Origin: Bacillota bacterium
Lineage (GTDB): Bacteria; Bacillota; Clostridia; Oscillospirales; Oscillospiraceae
DNA length: 64,000 nucleotides
Assembly (NCBI GenBank): GCA_021770445.1
Contig: JAETQY010000005.1
Coordinates: 62,001 to 126,000 of the forward strand
Reading direction: 5' to 3'
Both the position numbers and the translations under genes were made by a program. Every line of letters starts with the position of its first letter. The first letter of the stretch is position 1. This document shows, one piece after another, positions 24,598 to 31,716 of the stretch. Under the pieces are notes generated by a model that saw only the letters and a list, made by a program, of their open reading frames with translations, did not search any database and was not told the DNA's origin.

Positions 24598-24990
24598 TCA
24601 GTAGGTGGACATGGTCAGCTCAAAGTGGTCGCCGTCAGCGATGGGAGTGGTGTCCGCCCCGGTGTCCACCCGCTCGCCCCCCTTGGTGATGCACCACCAC
24701 TGCCGCAGGCTGTCCTGGGCGGTCTCCCCGTCCACGGTGGTGATGAACAGGCCGTAGGGCCCCTCTTCCCCCTCCACCAGCTTTTCTTCCAGCAGCAGCG
24801 CCCCCAGGTACTCCTCATCGGTCTGATAGGTAAACTCCCGGCTGTTTCCGTCGCCGTGGATTACCTCCACCGCCACGGTCTTGTCCCCCGCCTGAGTCTC
24901 GGGCCTGGTAAAGTACCACAGCCCCAGCATCAGGGCCGCCACCACCGCCAGGGCGGCCACGGCAAACAGTGTCTTTTTGTTTCCTCTCAT
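24598..24990 (-). CDS. DUF4430 domain protein, predicted corrinoid-binding partner
   Basis: A 130-residue protein with one N-terminal membrane helix (about 7-26) and an exported DUF4430 domain (YLGALLLEEKLVEGEEGPYG... QWWCITKGGERVDTGADTTPI). DUF4430 is related to the C-terminal domain of animal transcobalamin and intrinsic factor. With the riboswitch and ECF gene, this suggests surface capture of a corrinoid. It has an anchor helix, not a lipobox. Confidence 0.78.
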   Translation of the reverse strand: MRGNKKTLFAVAALAVVAALMLGLWYFTRPETQAGDKTVAVEVIHGDGNSREFTYQTDEEYLGALLLEEKLVEGEEGPYGLFITTVDGETAQDSLRQWWCITKGGERVDTGADTTPIADGDHFELTMSTY

Positions 24991-25029
24991 AGGTAAATCC
25001 TCCTTGCTGTCACTCGCAGCAGTTGTTGA

Positions 25030-25185
25030 TGTCCCCAGGCAGGTCTTCTGACTTGAGGATCACCGCCCGGCTTCGCCTTCCCGGTCTCTCAGTGGCGTAT
25101 TGAAGCCCGGCTCCCCTCTCACAGCGGCGGGACCGTGGATTTCTTCCCTATTCTTCCGGATTTTCCCATCCGGACACCTGGAGCG
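25030..25185 (-). promoter_or_regulatory. Cobalamin riboswitch
   Basis: Read on the minus strand, the element shows the conserved blocks in order. GGTGTCCGG leads, then the GGGAAAA...AATAGGGAA region, then CCGCTGTGAGAGG, then CGCCACTGAGAGACCGGGAAGG, and finally the B12 box AAGTCAGAAGACCTGC (25039-25054). It ends about 40 bp before the DUF4430 start. It should repress the DUF4430-ECF operon when cobalamin is plentiful. Confidence 0.92.
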
Positions 25186-25190
25186 GAGTT

Positions 25191-25219
25191 ATCATACCAC
25201 ACTCGGGCCAAAAAAGAAA
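25191..25219 (-). promoter_or_regulatory. Promoter of the cobalamin-riboswitch operon
   Basis: On the minus strand TTTCTT and TATGAT with a 17-nt spacer, placing the start site just before the riboswitch. Confidence 0.5.
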
Positions 25220-25264
25220 GCCCGGAATCCTTGCGTGCGTGTCCGCCGGAAAGATATCTATCGC

Positions 25265-25294
25265 GTGTTTCCCCGCCGGAGGCGGGGGAAACAC
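25265..25294. other. Hairpin between divergent promoters
   Basis: GTGTTTCCCCGCC pairs with GGCGGGGGAAACAC (one bulged G). It lies between the divergent riboswitch and T-box promoters and belongs to neither transcript. The 25220-25328 stretch holds nothing else I can name. Confidence 0.5.
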
Positions 25295-25328
25295 AGCTAA
25301 AATCTTTTTGTTTCGGACGTTTCGATAC

Positions 25329-25357
25329 TTGACACGCGCCGGGCAAGATGCTAATAT
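25329..25357 (+). promoter_or_regulatory. Promoter of the cysE-VOC-cysS operon
   Basis: Consensus TTGACA and TAATAT with a 17-nt spacer, just upstream of the T-box leader. Confidence 0.78.
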
Positions 25358-25364
25358 ACTATAC

Positions 25365-25590
25365 TATCAGCGCAAAGAACGGAAAAGTAGCGTCCCACCC
25401 AACGGACAGAGAGAGCCCCTCACCGGCTGCAAGGGGGCTTACAGCGGGGGGTTGTGAAGTGCGTCCGGGAGCGCGGCGGGTAATGCCGCCCGGCTTGGCC
25501 CCGATAGCGGCCAGTTGAGCAATAAATGAGAGTGGAACCGCGAGAAGATCGCCTCTTATGCCCATGCGGGCGTAGGAGGTTTTTTGTTTC
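25365..25590 (+). promoter_or_regulatory. T-box leader, cysteine specifier
   Basis: Stem I includes the AGAGAG bulge region (near 25410) and a specifier candidate TGC (Cys) at 25460-25462 in GTGAAGTGCGTCC. The T-box GAGTGGAACCGCG is at 25529-25542. The terminator is a 12-bp stem (25552-25563 with 25568-25579) and a T-run. Uncharged tRNA-Cys should favour read-through into cysE and cysS. The genes it controls support the Cys reading. Confidence 0.9.
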
Positions 25591-25609
25591 CACCCGGAAG
25601 AGGTATCCT

Positions 25610-26281
25610 ATGTTCAAAGCCTTAAACGAAACTCTGGAGGCCTACCAGCGCCGGGACCCGGCGGCTCGGTCCAAGCTGGAGATTTTACTACTCTACCAGG
25701 GGGTCCACGCCACCCTGTATCACCGACTGGCCCACTGGCTATACTGTCACAAGTGGAAATTCCTGGCCCGAGTGATTTCCCAGTGGTCCCGGTTTTGGAC
25801 GGGCATCGAGATCCACCCTGGGGCCAAAATCGGCCGGCGGTTTGTCATCGACCACGGCATGGGCATCGTCATCGGCGAGACCGCCGAGGTGGGGGACGAT
25901 GTGCTCATCTACCACGGTGTCACCCTGGGGGGCACCGGCAAGGACCAGGGCAAGCGCCACCCCACCATCGGCAACAACGTGCTGATCTCCTGCGGGGCCA
26001 AGGTGCTGGGGCCCTTCAAGGTGGGGGACAACGCCCGCATCGCCGCCAACGCCGTGGTGCTCTCCGAGGTCCCGGAGGACGCCACCGCCGTGGGCATCCC
26101 CGCCCAGATCGTCCGCATCGCCGGCCGCTCCACCCGCTACGCCGACGACGTAGACCAGATCAGCGTCAACAACCCCACCCTGGAGAAGATCAGCGCCCTC
26201 AACGCCCGCCTGGAGCTGGTGGAGAAGCTGCTGGACGAGAAATACCTTGCCGCCCGAAAGGAGGGGGAAAATGCTGTTTGA
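25610..26281 (+). CDS. cysE: Serine O-acetyltransferase
   Basis: A 223-residue acetyltransferase making O-acetylserine for cysteine synthesis. A short N-terminal helical part leads to left-handed beta-helix hexapeptide repeats (IEIHPGAKIGRRFVIDHGMGIVIGE...), with the catalytic DHG and the YHGVTLGG loop. The frame extends upstream to 25526 through the T-box, so the ATG at 25610 with GAGG upstream is the start. It overlaps the VOC gene by 11 nt. Confidence 0.94.
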   Translation: MFKALNETLEAYQRRDPAARSKLEILLLYQGVHATLYHRLAHWLYCHKWKFLARVISQWSRFWTGIEIHPGAKIGRRFVIDHGMGIVIGETAEVGDDVLIYHGVTLGGTGKDQGKRHPTIGNNVLISCGAKVLGPFKVGDNARIAANAVVLSEVPEDATAVGIPAQIVRIAGRSTRYADDVDQISVNNPTLEKISALNARLELVEKLLDEKYLAARKEGENAV

Positions 26282-26651
26282 TCAGATGCACCATGTGGCC
26301 ATCATTGTCTCCGACTATGAGAAGGCGAAGGAGTTTTATGTGAAGAAGCTGGGCTTTCCGGTCCTGCGGGAGAACTTTCGGGAGGACCGGGGGGACTGGA
26401 AGCTGGACCTGAAATTCGGGGACAGCGAGCTGGAGATTTTCGCCATTCCCGGTGCGCCGCCCCGGCCCAGCTACCCGGAGGCCCAGGGCCTGCGCCACCT
26501 GGCCTTCCGGGTGGACGACGTGGCGCGGGCCGTTCAGAAACTGGAGGCGCTGGGCATCCCCTGCGAGCCCATCCGCTGGGACGACTGCACCCAGCGGCGC
26601 ATGGCCTTTTTTCACGACCCCGACGGCCTGCCCCTGGAGCTGCACGAATGA
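26271..26651 (+). CDS. VOC (glyoxalase/bleomycin-resistance) family protein
   Basis: A 126-residue vicinal-oxygen-chelate fold protein. The first half begins MHHVAIIVSDYEKAKEFYVKKLGF. The second ends in the family form MAFFHDPDGLPLELHE, with GLRHLAFRVDD between. The ATG at 26271 has a strong AGGAGGGGG upstream, overlapping the end of cysE. Specific substrate unknown. Its place between cysE and cysS under a Cys T-box is notable and suggests thiol-linked detoxification, but this is inferred. Confidence 0.85.
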   Translation: MLFDQMHHVAIIVSDYEKAKEFYVKKLGFPVLRENFREDRGDWKLDLKFGDSELEIFAIPGAPPRPSYPEAQGLRHLAFRVDDVARAVQKLEALGIPCEPIRWDDCTQRRMAFFHDPDGLPLELHE

Positions 26652-26669
26652 AAAGAAGGAGGACTTTTT

Positions 26670-28115
26670 ATGTATCTCTATAATTCCGCCACCCACAAGA
26701 AGGAAGAATTCACCACCCACACCCCCGGCCATGTGGAGATGTACACCTGCGGCCCCACGGTGTACCACTTCGCCCACATCGGCAACCTGCGGTCCTACAT
26801 CATGGAGGACGTGCTGGAGAAGTTCCTGCGCTATGACGGCTACGACGTGAACCGAGTCATGAATATCACCGACGTGGGCCACCTGTCCAGCGACGCCGAC
26901 ACCGGCGAGGACAAGATGCTCAAGGGGGCCAAGCGGGAGCACAAGACGGTGATGGAGATCGCCCAGTACTACACCGACGCCTTCTTTGACGACTGCCGTA
27001 AGCTGAACATCAAGACCCCCGACGTGGTCCAGCCCGCCACCGGGCTCATCGACGAGTTCATCAAGCTGGTGGAGGGCCTGCTGGACAAGGGTTACGCCTA
27101 CGTGGCGGGGGGCAACGTGTACTTCGACACCTCCAAGCTGGAGCGGTACTACATCTTCAACGACCACGACGAGGAGGACCTGGCGGTGGGCGTCCGAGAG
27201 GGCGTGGAGGAGGACCAGAACAAGCGCAACAAGAACGACTTTGTCCTCTGGTTCACCAAATCCAAGTTCGAGGACCAGGCTCTGAAGTGGGACTCCCCCT
27301 GGGGCGTCGGCTACCCCGGCTGGCACATCGAGTGCTCGGGCATCTCCCTGAAGTACAACGGGGAGTACCTGGACCTGCACTGCGGCGGCGTCGACAACGC
27401 CTTCCCCCACCACACCAACGAGATCGCCCAGTCCGAGGCCTACATCGGCCACCCCTGGTGCAGGCAGTGGTTCCATGTCCACCACCTGAACACAAATTCC
27501 GGCAAGATGTCCAAGTCCAAGGGGGAGTTTCTCACTGTCTCCCTGCTGGAGGAGAAGGGCTACGACCCCATTGTCTACCGCTTCTTCTGCCTCCAGAGCC
27601 ACTACCGCAAGGGGCTGGTGTTCTCCTGGGAGAACCTGGACAACGCCGCCGGGGCGTTCACCAAGCTCATCGCCAAAATTGCCGCCCTGGACCCGGCGGA
27701 TGGCCCGGTGGACGAGGCTGTAGTGGCGGAGTACAAGGAGAAGTTCCGCGCCCAGGTGGGCAACGACCTGAACACCGCCCTGGGAGTCACCGCCCTGTAC
27801 GACGCCCTCAAGGCCAAGACCAACGGCGCCACCCGGCTGGCCATCCTGGACAGCTTTGACCAGGTGCTGTCCCTGTCCCTGCTGGACAAGGCGGCCAAGG
27901 TGCGGGAGGAGCAGAAAAAGCAAAAGACCGCCTCCCAGGGCGGCTATGCCATCACTGGCGAGGGCGACAGCGCCGTGGACGCGCTGGTCCTCCAGCGGTA
28001 CGAGGCCAAGAAGGCCAAAAACTTCGCCGAGGCCGACCGCATCCGGGATGAGCTCAAGGCCCAGGGCATCGAGATCACCGACCTGCCCGGCGGGGCCAGC
28101 TGGAAGAGGGTATGA
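26670..28115 (+). CDS. cysS: Cysteinyl-tRNA synthetase
   Basis: A 481-residue class I synthetase charging tRNA-Cys. The zinc-site cysteine and HIGH-like motif appear as TCGPTVYHFAHIGN near residue 27. IECSGIS and the GGVDNAFPHHTNE segment follow, and KMSKSKGE is near 278. Length is normal. The end, LPGGASWKRV, is unusual only in that its coding sequence is present twice: the second copy lies 0.5 kb downstream beyond an inserted DUF559 cassette. Confidence 0.96.
   Translation: MYLYNSATHKKEEFTTHTPGHVEMYTCGPTVYHFAHIGNLRSYIMEDVLEKFLRYDGYDVNRVMNITDVGHLSSDADTGEDKMLKGAKREHKTVMEIAQYYTDAFFDDCRKLNIKTPDVVQPATGLIDEFIKLVEGLLDKGYAYVAGGNVYFDTSKLERYYIFNDHDEEDLAVGVREGVEEDQNKRNKNDFVLWFTKSKFEDQALKWDSPWGVGYPGWHIECSGISLKYNGEYLDLHCGGVDNAFPHHTNEIAQSEAYIGHPWCRQWFHVHHLNTNSGKMSKSKGEFLTVSLLEEKGYDPIVYRFFCLQSHYRKGLVFSWENLDNAAGAFTKLIAKIAALDPADGPVDEAVVAEYKEKFRAQVGNDLNTALGVTALYDALKAKTNGATRLAILDSFDQVLSLSLLDKAAKVREEQKKQKTASQGGYAITGEGDSAVDALVLQRYEAKKAKNFAEADRIRDELKAQGIEITDLPGGASWKRV
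28083..28115 (+). repeat. Direct repeat, left copy (cysS 3' end)
   Basis: 33 bp covering the last ten codons and stop of cysS. It matches 28612-28644 at 31 of 33 positions and both copies encode LPGGASWKRV plus a stop (TGA here, TAA in the right copy). Confidence 0.88.
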
Positions 28116-28525
28116 TTCACGAGACACAAAATCCGACACTGAAACCTGCTGCCCAGAAGCTACGAAAAGATATGACGAAGGAAGAGCGCCACCTGTGGTA
28201 TGATTTTTTGAAAACTCTTCCGGTAAATGTCCACCGGCAAAAAGTGATCGGCCCCTATATTGTAGATTTCTATATTTCTCGGGCAAAAATTGTCGTCGAG
28301 TTGGATGGTTCCCAACACTATGAACCTGAACACAGACAGATGGATGCTGCTAGGGACGAGTATTTAGCAGCTTTGGGATTACGGGTCTTGCGCTACTCCA
28401 ATGCAGATGTCCGAGATCGGTTTTCTGCAACGTGTACGGATATATGGAACCATGTTTTCCCTACGGGGGGACCTCATCCGTCATTTGCTCCGCAAATGCC
28501 ACCTTCCCCTAAAGGGGAAGGCTAA
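28112..28525 (+). CDS. DUF559 endonuclease-like protein
   Basis: A 137-residue protein with the DUF559 domain, a Vsr/restriction-endonuclease-like fold. Visible motifs are LRKDMTKEERHLWYDFLK, then the presumed catalytic core GPYIVDFYISRAKIVVELDGSQH and LRVLRYSNADV. The start overlaps the cysS stop (ATGA), so translation is coupled. The last 18 or so residues are encoded by a repeat unit (28472-28522). It lies in a cassette between duplicated cysS ends. Its biological target is unknown. Confidence 0.82.
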   Translation: MIHETQNPTLKPAAQKLRKDMTKEERHLWYDFLKTLPVNVHRQKVIGPYIVDFYISRAKIVVELDGSQHYEPEHRQMDAARDEYLAALGLRVLRYSNADVRDRFSATCTDIWNHVFPTGGPHPSFAPQMPPSPKGEG

Positions 28526-28611
28526 AGGTGGTGCAACCAGCCATAGCGCAGCAAAAAAGGCTTCCCCTTTAGGGGAAGCTGGCACGGCGAAGCCGTGACT
28601 GATGAGGCCGA
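28116..28611 (+). mobile_element. DUF559/repeat cassette inserted at the cysS 3' end
   Basis: About 496 bp bounded by two near-identical 33-bp copies of the cysS end. It holds the DUF559 gene and a divergent pair of repeat units. The right copy is followed by a terminator, the likely original cysS terminator. The simplest reading is insertion with a target duplication or a gene-end-restoring recombination; it carries no recognisable transposase or integrase. Confidence 0.65.
28472..28607. repeat. Divergent pair of two-hairpin repeat units
   Basis: Left unit 28472-28522 (reverse orientation) and right unit 28559-28607 share the outer CCCCTTTAGGGG hairpin, a second short stem and a GATGAGG end with the pair at 7617-7756. 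Here the CCCCTTTAGGGG hairpins face inward, while in spoIIIA they face outward. The left unit encodes the C terminus of DUF559. Confidence 0.78.
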
Positions 28612-28644
28612 CTGCCCGGCGGGGCAAGCTGGAAGAGGGTATAA
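28612..28644 (+). repeat. Direct repeat, right copy (orphan cysS 3' end)
   Basis: Matches 28083-28115 at 31 of 33 positions and still reads LPGGASWKRV then TAA. It is not joined to any ORF in that frame. The conserved coding sense points to a recent duplication. Confidence 0.88.
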
Positions 28645-28646
28645 AA

Positions 28647-28676
28647 AAAGAGGCTCCTCAGTGCGGGAGCCTCTTT
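28647..28676. terminator. Bidirectional terminator after the cassette
   Basis: An 11-bp stem AAAGAGGCTCC/GGAGCCTCTTT with a T-run on the minus strand. It probably served cysS before the insertion and now ends the DUF559 transcript and the opposing gene. Confidence 0.75.
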
Positions 28677-28681
28677 CCATG

Positions 28682-29170
28682 TCAGGAAGCAATTGGCCGG
28701 AAGCCCAACCCGGTCTGAATGGCCTCCATGGTGTCGTAGTCGAACCGGTAGCTCAGGTCCCGGATTCCAATGGTAGAGCCTTTCTTGCGGTACAGCCACA
28801 GCACGGCGGAATTGCGCATTCTCTGCTTTGGCGTGATAGATACCGCACCGGGATTTCCGGGGATAAAGACCACGTCCTTCAAATTTTCGTAGGACGTACG
28901 CTTGCCGTTGACGACAAAGCCCTCCCGGTAGAATTGTACCCCGACCGCTCCGGACTTTTTGGGTATCTCCACCAGCAGTTCTCCAAATTCCTGATCTGCC
29001 GCTCCCTGGGCCTTGGGGCCGGTCCACTCCAATACGATCTTACCGCCGTTGCGTGCCCGCTGGGCCTCCGCCCCGGCCTGACGGCTGTTCATGCCTTTGT
29101 TCCAGGTACGGGTAATGCCCACGGTGATCGCAACGATCAGGACAACGAGGACAATTAAACCAATAACCAT
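28682..29170 (-). CDS. Membrane-anchored protein of unknown function
   Basis: A 162-residue protein with one N-terminal helix (MVIGLIVLVVLIVAITVGI), then a soluble domain. The latter part (VGVQFYREGFVVNGKRTSYENLKDVVFIPGN) looks like a small beta-rich, PH-like or membrane-associated domain, but I cannot name it. The start at 29170 has GGAGGG upstream; the open frame to 29383 is unsupported. Monocistronic between a terminator and a region with two overlapping RNAs. Confidence 0.65.
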   Translation of the reverse strand: MVIGLIVLVVLIVAITVGITRTWNKGMNSRQAGAEAQRARNGGKIVLEWTGPKAQGAADQEFGELLVEIPKKSGAVGVQFYREGFVVNGKRTSYENLKDVVFIPGNPGAVSITPKQRMRNSAVLWLYRKKGSTIGIRDLSYRFDYDTMEAIQTGLGFRPIAS

Positions 29171-29289
29171 AAAAATCCCTCCGCTTTGTTTGAGTTTGAT
29201 TTCCGCTTGAGGTTTAAGAAAGTTCACCTCCCCCTTGAAGTCTGAAAAACCGCCGCCGCGCCGGAGGGATGGCCCCCCGGGCGTTGGCG

Positions 29290-29328
29290 GAAAAACAAAA
29301 ACACTGCGCAGGCAAGTCTGCACAGTGT
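29290..29328 (-). terminator. Terminator of a leftward small transcript
   Basis: ACACTG-c-GCAG pairs with CTGC-a-CAGTGT (29301-29328) and is followed on the minus strand by TTTTTGTTTTT. It would end a transcript started near 29518. Confidence 0.65.
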
Positions 29329-29385
29329 GAGAAGCATATTCCACCCAACAAAAAATAGCAGGAAACAGATACGGCAAAGGCACCC

Positions 29386-29415
29386 TTTACAAACAAGGGT
29401 GGAATGTCGTATAAT
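29386..29415 (+). promoter_or_regulatory. Rightward promoter of a small RNA
   Basis: TTTACA and TATAAT with an 18-nt spacer, reading toward the terminator at 29471-29517. Confidence 0.6.
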
Positions 29416-29421
29416 ATCCCA

Positions 29422-29517
29422 TGCGGATACGGTTGGTTGCCGTTGTATAGGTGGGGTTTTCACCTGTGCAGGCTTGCGGGTGCGCCAACACCCGTAAGCC
29501 GCCGCATTTTTGTTTTT
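29422..29517 (+). ncRNA. Predicted small RNA (about 95 nt)
   Basis: Bounded by the promoter at 29386-29415 and a 12-bp hairpin (29471-29500) followed by a T-rich run. The only ORF is nine codons with no SD. It lies wholly inside the opposing transcript (29518 to 29290), giving an antisense pair. Function unknown. Confidence 0.45.
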
Positions 29518-29524
29518 CGTGTCG

Positions 29525-29553
29525 ATTATACCATGGAATTCCCGGCAATACAA
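29525..29553 (-). promoter_or_regulatory. Leftward promoter opposing the small RNA
   Basis: On the minus strand TTGTAT and TATAAT with a 17-nt spacer. It drives a transcript of about 230 nt to the terminator at 29290-29328. Confidence 0.6.
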
Positions 29554-29621
29554 TAGAGAATTTACCGTCTCCTGGAAAACTCTTTGTGTTCTGTCCGTTC
29601 CAAAGGGCAGCGGCAGACAGT

Positions 29622-29652
29622 AAAAGAGACCGCCAACAGGCGGTCTCTTTTT
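29622..29652 (-). terminator. Terminator of the gene at 29665-30051
   Basis: AAAGAGACCGCC/GGCGGTCTCTTT with an AACA loop, 12 bp past the stop codon. Confidence 0.75.
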
Positions 29653-29664
29653 GCGCTTTTTTAA

Positions 29665-30051
29665 TCAGTCCTGCTTCTCCTCGGGCTGGGCGGGGGTCTC
29701 CTCGGGAGCGGCAGGGGCAGCCTCGATCTCCACGGCCTCGGCCTCTACCTCCACCTCGGGATCGCCGGGCTGTTTCAGCTCCGCGAGGCGCTCGTTGTTG
29801 GTCTCGATGACCGCCTTGGAGGCAGTGATCTTCTCGCAGGCTGCGGCGTAGGCCCCGTCGGGGGTGGCACCCTTCTCGGCATAATAGAGCTTGCCAATCT
29901 CAATATAGGCCTTCTTGATGGCGTCCTCCTCGGCCATATTGGCAGTCTTTAGCTTGGCGATTTCGGCCAGCCGCTTGGACTGGGCCACACCCGCCTGGGC
30001 CAGATCGGTGGCTCTATCCTTCAAATTCTCAAAGGTGCTTTTAAAATCCAT
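29665..30051 (-). CDS. Small coiled-coil protein of unknown function
   Basis: A 128-residue soluble, Ala/Glu/Lys-rich protein. The N-terminal 90 residues look helical and coiled-coil (FENLKDRATDLAQAGVAQSKRLAEIAKLK), with EIGKLYYAEKG in the middle. The tail is acidic and Pro/Glu-rich. This resembles the helical part of small Firmicutes proteins that otherwise carry a zinc ribbon; no ribbon is present here. A promoter lies at 30096-30124. Function unknown. Confidence 0.65.
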   Translation of the reverse strand: MDFKSTFENLKDRATDLAQAGVAQSKRLAEIAKLKTANMAEEDAIKKAYIEIGKLYYAEKGATPDGAYAAACEKITASKAVIETNNERLAELKQPGDPEVEVEAEAVEIEAAPAAPEETPAQPEEKQD

Positions 30052-30095
30052 GGTAGTAACCTCCTTTAAAATACGGTCTCCCGCTTGGTGCCTCT

Positions 30096-30124
30096 ATTCT
30101 ATCTAATTTTTCCCCTGGGCGCAA
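30096..30124 (-). promoter_or_regulatory. Promoter of the small coiled-coil gene
   Basis: On the minus strand TTGCGC and TAGAAT with a 17-nt spacer, about 45 bp before the start codon. Confidence 0.55.
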
Positions 30125-30183
30125 GGGGCTTTAAACTTATTTAATGATTTTTTCATCAGAAGTATATGACCCTTTCAGAATGA

Positions 30184-30214
30184 AACGGACCCCTGGCTGT
30201 GCCAGAGGTCCGTT
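30184..30214 (-). terminator. Terminator of the uracil permease gene
   Basis: AACGGACC pairs with GGTCCGTT, with an inner GGC/GCC stem, about 10 bp past the permease stop. The T-run is short. Confidence 0.6.
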
Positions 30215-30224
30215 CGACAATATT

Positions 30225-31571
30225 TTAATAGCGCCCGAAGTCGCCGGAGCGGCCCTGGGTCACATCGGAGCCAAACTCGTAGTCCTTGCCGGGGAGGATG
30301 GCGTTGAGGAGGATGCCGGCGATGGCGGCGATGGCCAGGGAGGTGAGGGTGATGGAGGTGCCGCCGATGGTAAAGGTGAGGCCGGAGAACTCATTGCTGT
30401 AGCCCCAGATCTTGAAGCCCAGGCCGCACACCATGATAACGGCGGCGATAATCAGGTTCCGGGAGTTGGTGAAGTCCACCCGGTTCTCCACTACGTTGCG
30501 CACGCCGATGGCGGAGATCATGCCGTAGAGGATGAAGGACACCCCGCCGATGATGGCAGTGGGGATGGAGTTGATGACGGCGGCGAATTTGGGAGAGAAG
30601 GAGAGCACCACCGCGTAGACGGCAGCCAGCCGGACCACCTTGGGGTCAAAGACCCGGGACAGCTCCAGCACGCCGGTGTTCTCGCCGTAGGTGGTGTTGG
30701 CGGGGCCGCCGAACAGGCCGGCCAGGGAGGTGGCGATGCCGTCGCCGATGAGGGTGCGGTGCAGGCCCGGGTCCTCGATGAAGTTCTCCTCCACGGTGGC
30801 GGAGATGGCGGACATGTCGCCGATATGCTCCATCATGGCGGCCAGGGCGATGGGGGCCATCACCAGGATGGAGGTCAGGTCAAACTTGGCCAGTACGAAG
30901 GGCTGGATGCCCACCAGCTTCTCGGCAGCCACGCCGGAGAAGTCCACCTGACCGGTGACCAGGGCCACGACGTAGGGGATCAGCACACCCAGCAGGATGG
31001 GGATAATTTTCACCATGCCCTTGCCCCAGATATTGGCCGCAATGATGACGGCCATAGCCAGAATGGCCAGCCACCAGTTGGTAGAGGCGTTGTTGATGGC
31101 GCTGGGGGCCAGGGACAGGCCAATCAAAATGATGATGGGGCCGGTGACCACCGGGGGCAGGAAGCGCATCACCTTATGAACGCCCACCGCCTTGATGAGC
31201 CCAGCCAGCACCAGGTAGAGCAGGCCGGCCACCACGATGCCGCCCAGGGCGTAGGGCAGCTTCTCCTCGCCGGTCATACCGGCGTAGATGCCGGAGTCCA
31301 GCTCGGCCACGGCGGCGAAGCCGCCCAGGTAGGCGAAGGAGGAGCCCAGAAAGGCGGGGATCTTAAACTTGGTGCAGACATGGAAAAACAGGGTGCCGAT
31401 GCCGGCAAAGAACAGAGTGGTCTGGATGCTGAGGGGCAGACCGTAGCCGTTGACCAGGATAGGCACCAGCACAGTGGCCCCAAACATGGCGAACATGTGC
31501 TGCAAGCCTAGAATCAGCATCTTGGGCAGACCCAGCTGTCGGGCGTCGCGGATGGGTTGGTTGTTGTTCAT
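30225..31571 (-). CDS. Uracil-xanthine permease (NCS2)
   Basis: A 448-residue nucleobase:cation symporter-2 protein, UraA-like, with about 12-14 membrane segments. Family marks include MLILGLQHMFAMFGATVLVPILV near the N terminus and MMEHIGDMSAISATVEENF near 260, where the conserved Glu of the substrate site lies. The start at 31571 follows GAAAGGAGAACG; the open frame to 31664 is leader. Control is probably through the leader peptide and attenuator at 31608-31689. Confidence 0.9.
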   Translation of the reverse strand: MNNNQPIRDARQLGLPKMLILGLQHMFAMFGATVLVPILVNGYGLPLSIQTTLFFAGIGTLFFHVCTKFKIPAFLGSSFAYLGGFAAVAELDSGIYAGMTGEEKLPYALGGIVVAGLLYLVLAGLIKAVGVHKVMRFLPPVVTGPIIILIGLSLAPSAINNASTNWWLAILAMAVIIAANIWGKGMVKIIPILLGVLIPYVVALVTGQVDFSGVAAEKLVGIQPFVLAKFDLTSILVMAPIALAAMMEHIGDMSAISATVEENFIEDPGLHRTLIGDGIATSLAGLFGGPANTTYGENTGVLELSRVFDPKVVRLAAVYAVVLSFSPKFAAVINSIPTAIIGGVSFILYGMISAIGVRNVVENRVDFTNSRNLIIAAVIMVCGLGFKIWGYSNEFSGLTFTIGGTSITLTSLAIAAIAGILLNAILPGKDYEFGSDVTQGRSGDFGRY

Positions 31572-31607
31572 TTCGTTCTCCTTTCTCTCCAGTGGCGGGA
31601 AGGCCAT

Positions 31608-31635
31608 AAAAAAACGACCACCAATGCGGCCGTCA
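31608..31635 (-). terminator. Attenuator-like hairpin before the uracil permease
   Basis: On the minus strand GACGGCC-GCATT-GGTGGTC (one mismatch, one G-T pair) is followed by seven T residues, 37 bp before the permease start. The leader ORF stop codon overlaps its first bases. Confidence 0.55.
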
Positions 31636-31689
31636 ACACAAAATAGAAACAGAGAGACTGTCAAGCGTCAAGCACAAAACTGTCAGCAT
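31633..31689 (-). CDS. Leader peptide of the uracil permease gene
   Basis: An 18-residue ORF (MLTVLCLTLDSLSVSILC) with GGAGGG upstream, starting about 20 nt after the predicted transcript start. It ends exactly where the attenuator hairpin begins, and the coding RNA is U-rich. This layout resembles the UTP-sensing pyrBI/pyrE leaders of enterobacteria, where translation close behind polymerase prevents termination. Experimental support is lacking. Confidence 0.45.
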   Translation of the reverse strand: MLTVLCLTLDSLSVSILC

Positions 31690-31716
31690 AACAATCCCTC
31701 CCTTCCTATCCGGGGC

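Noticed and set aside
26199-28286. A 695-codon minus-strand open frame opposite cysE-VOC-cysS
   Set aside because: Shadow of cysS; low-complexity Val/Gly/Leu/Gln composition and no start signal.
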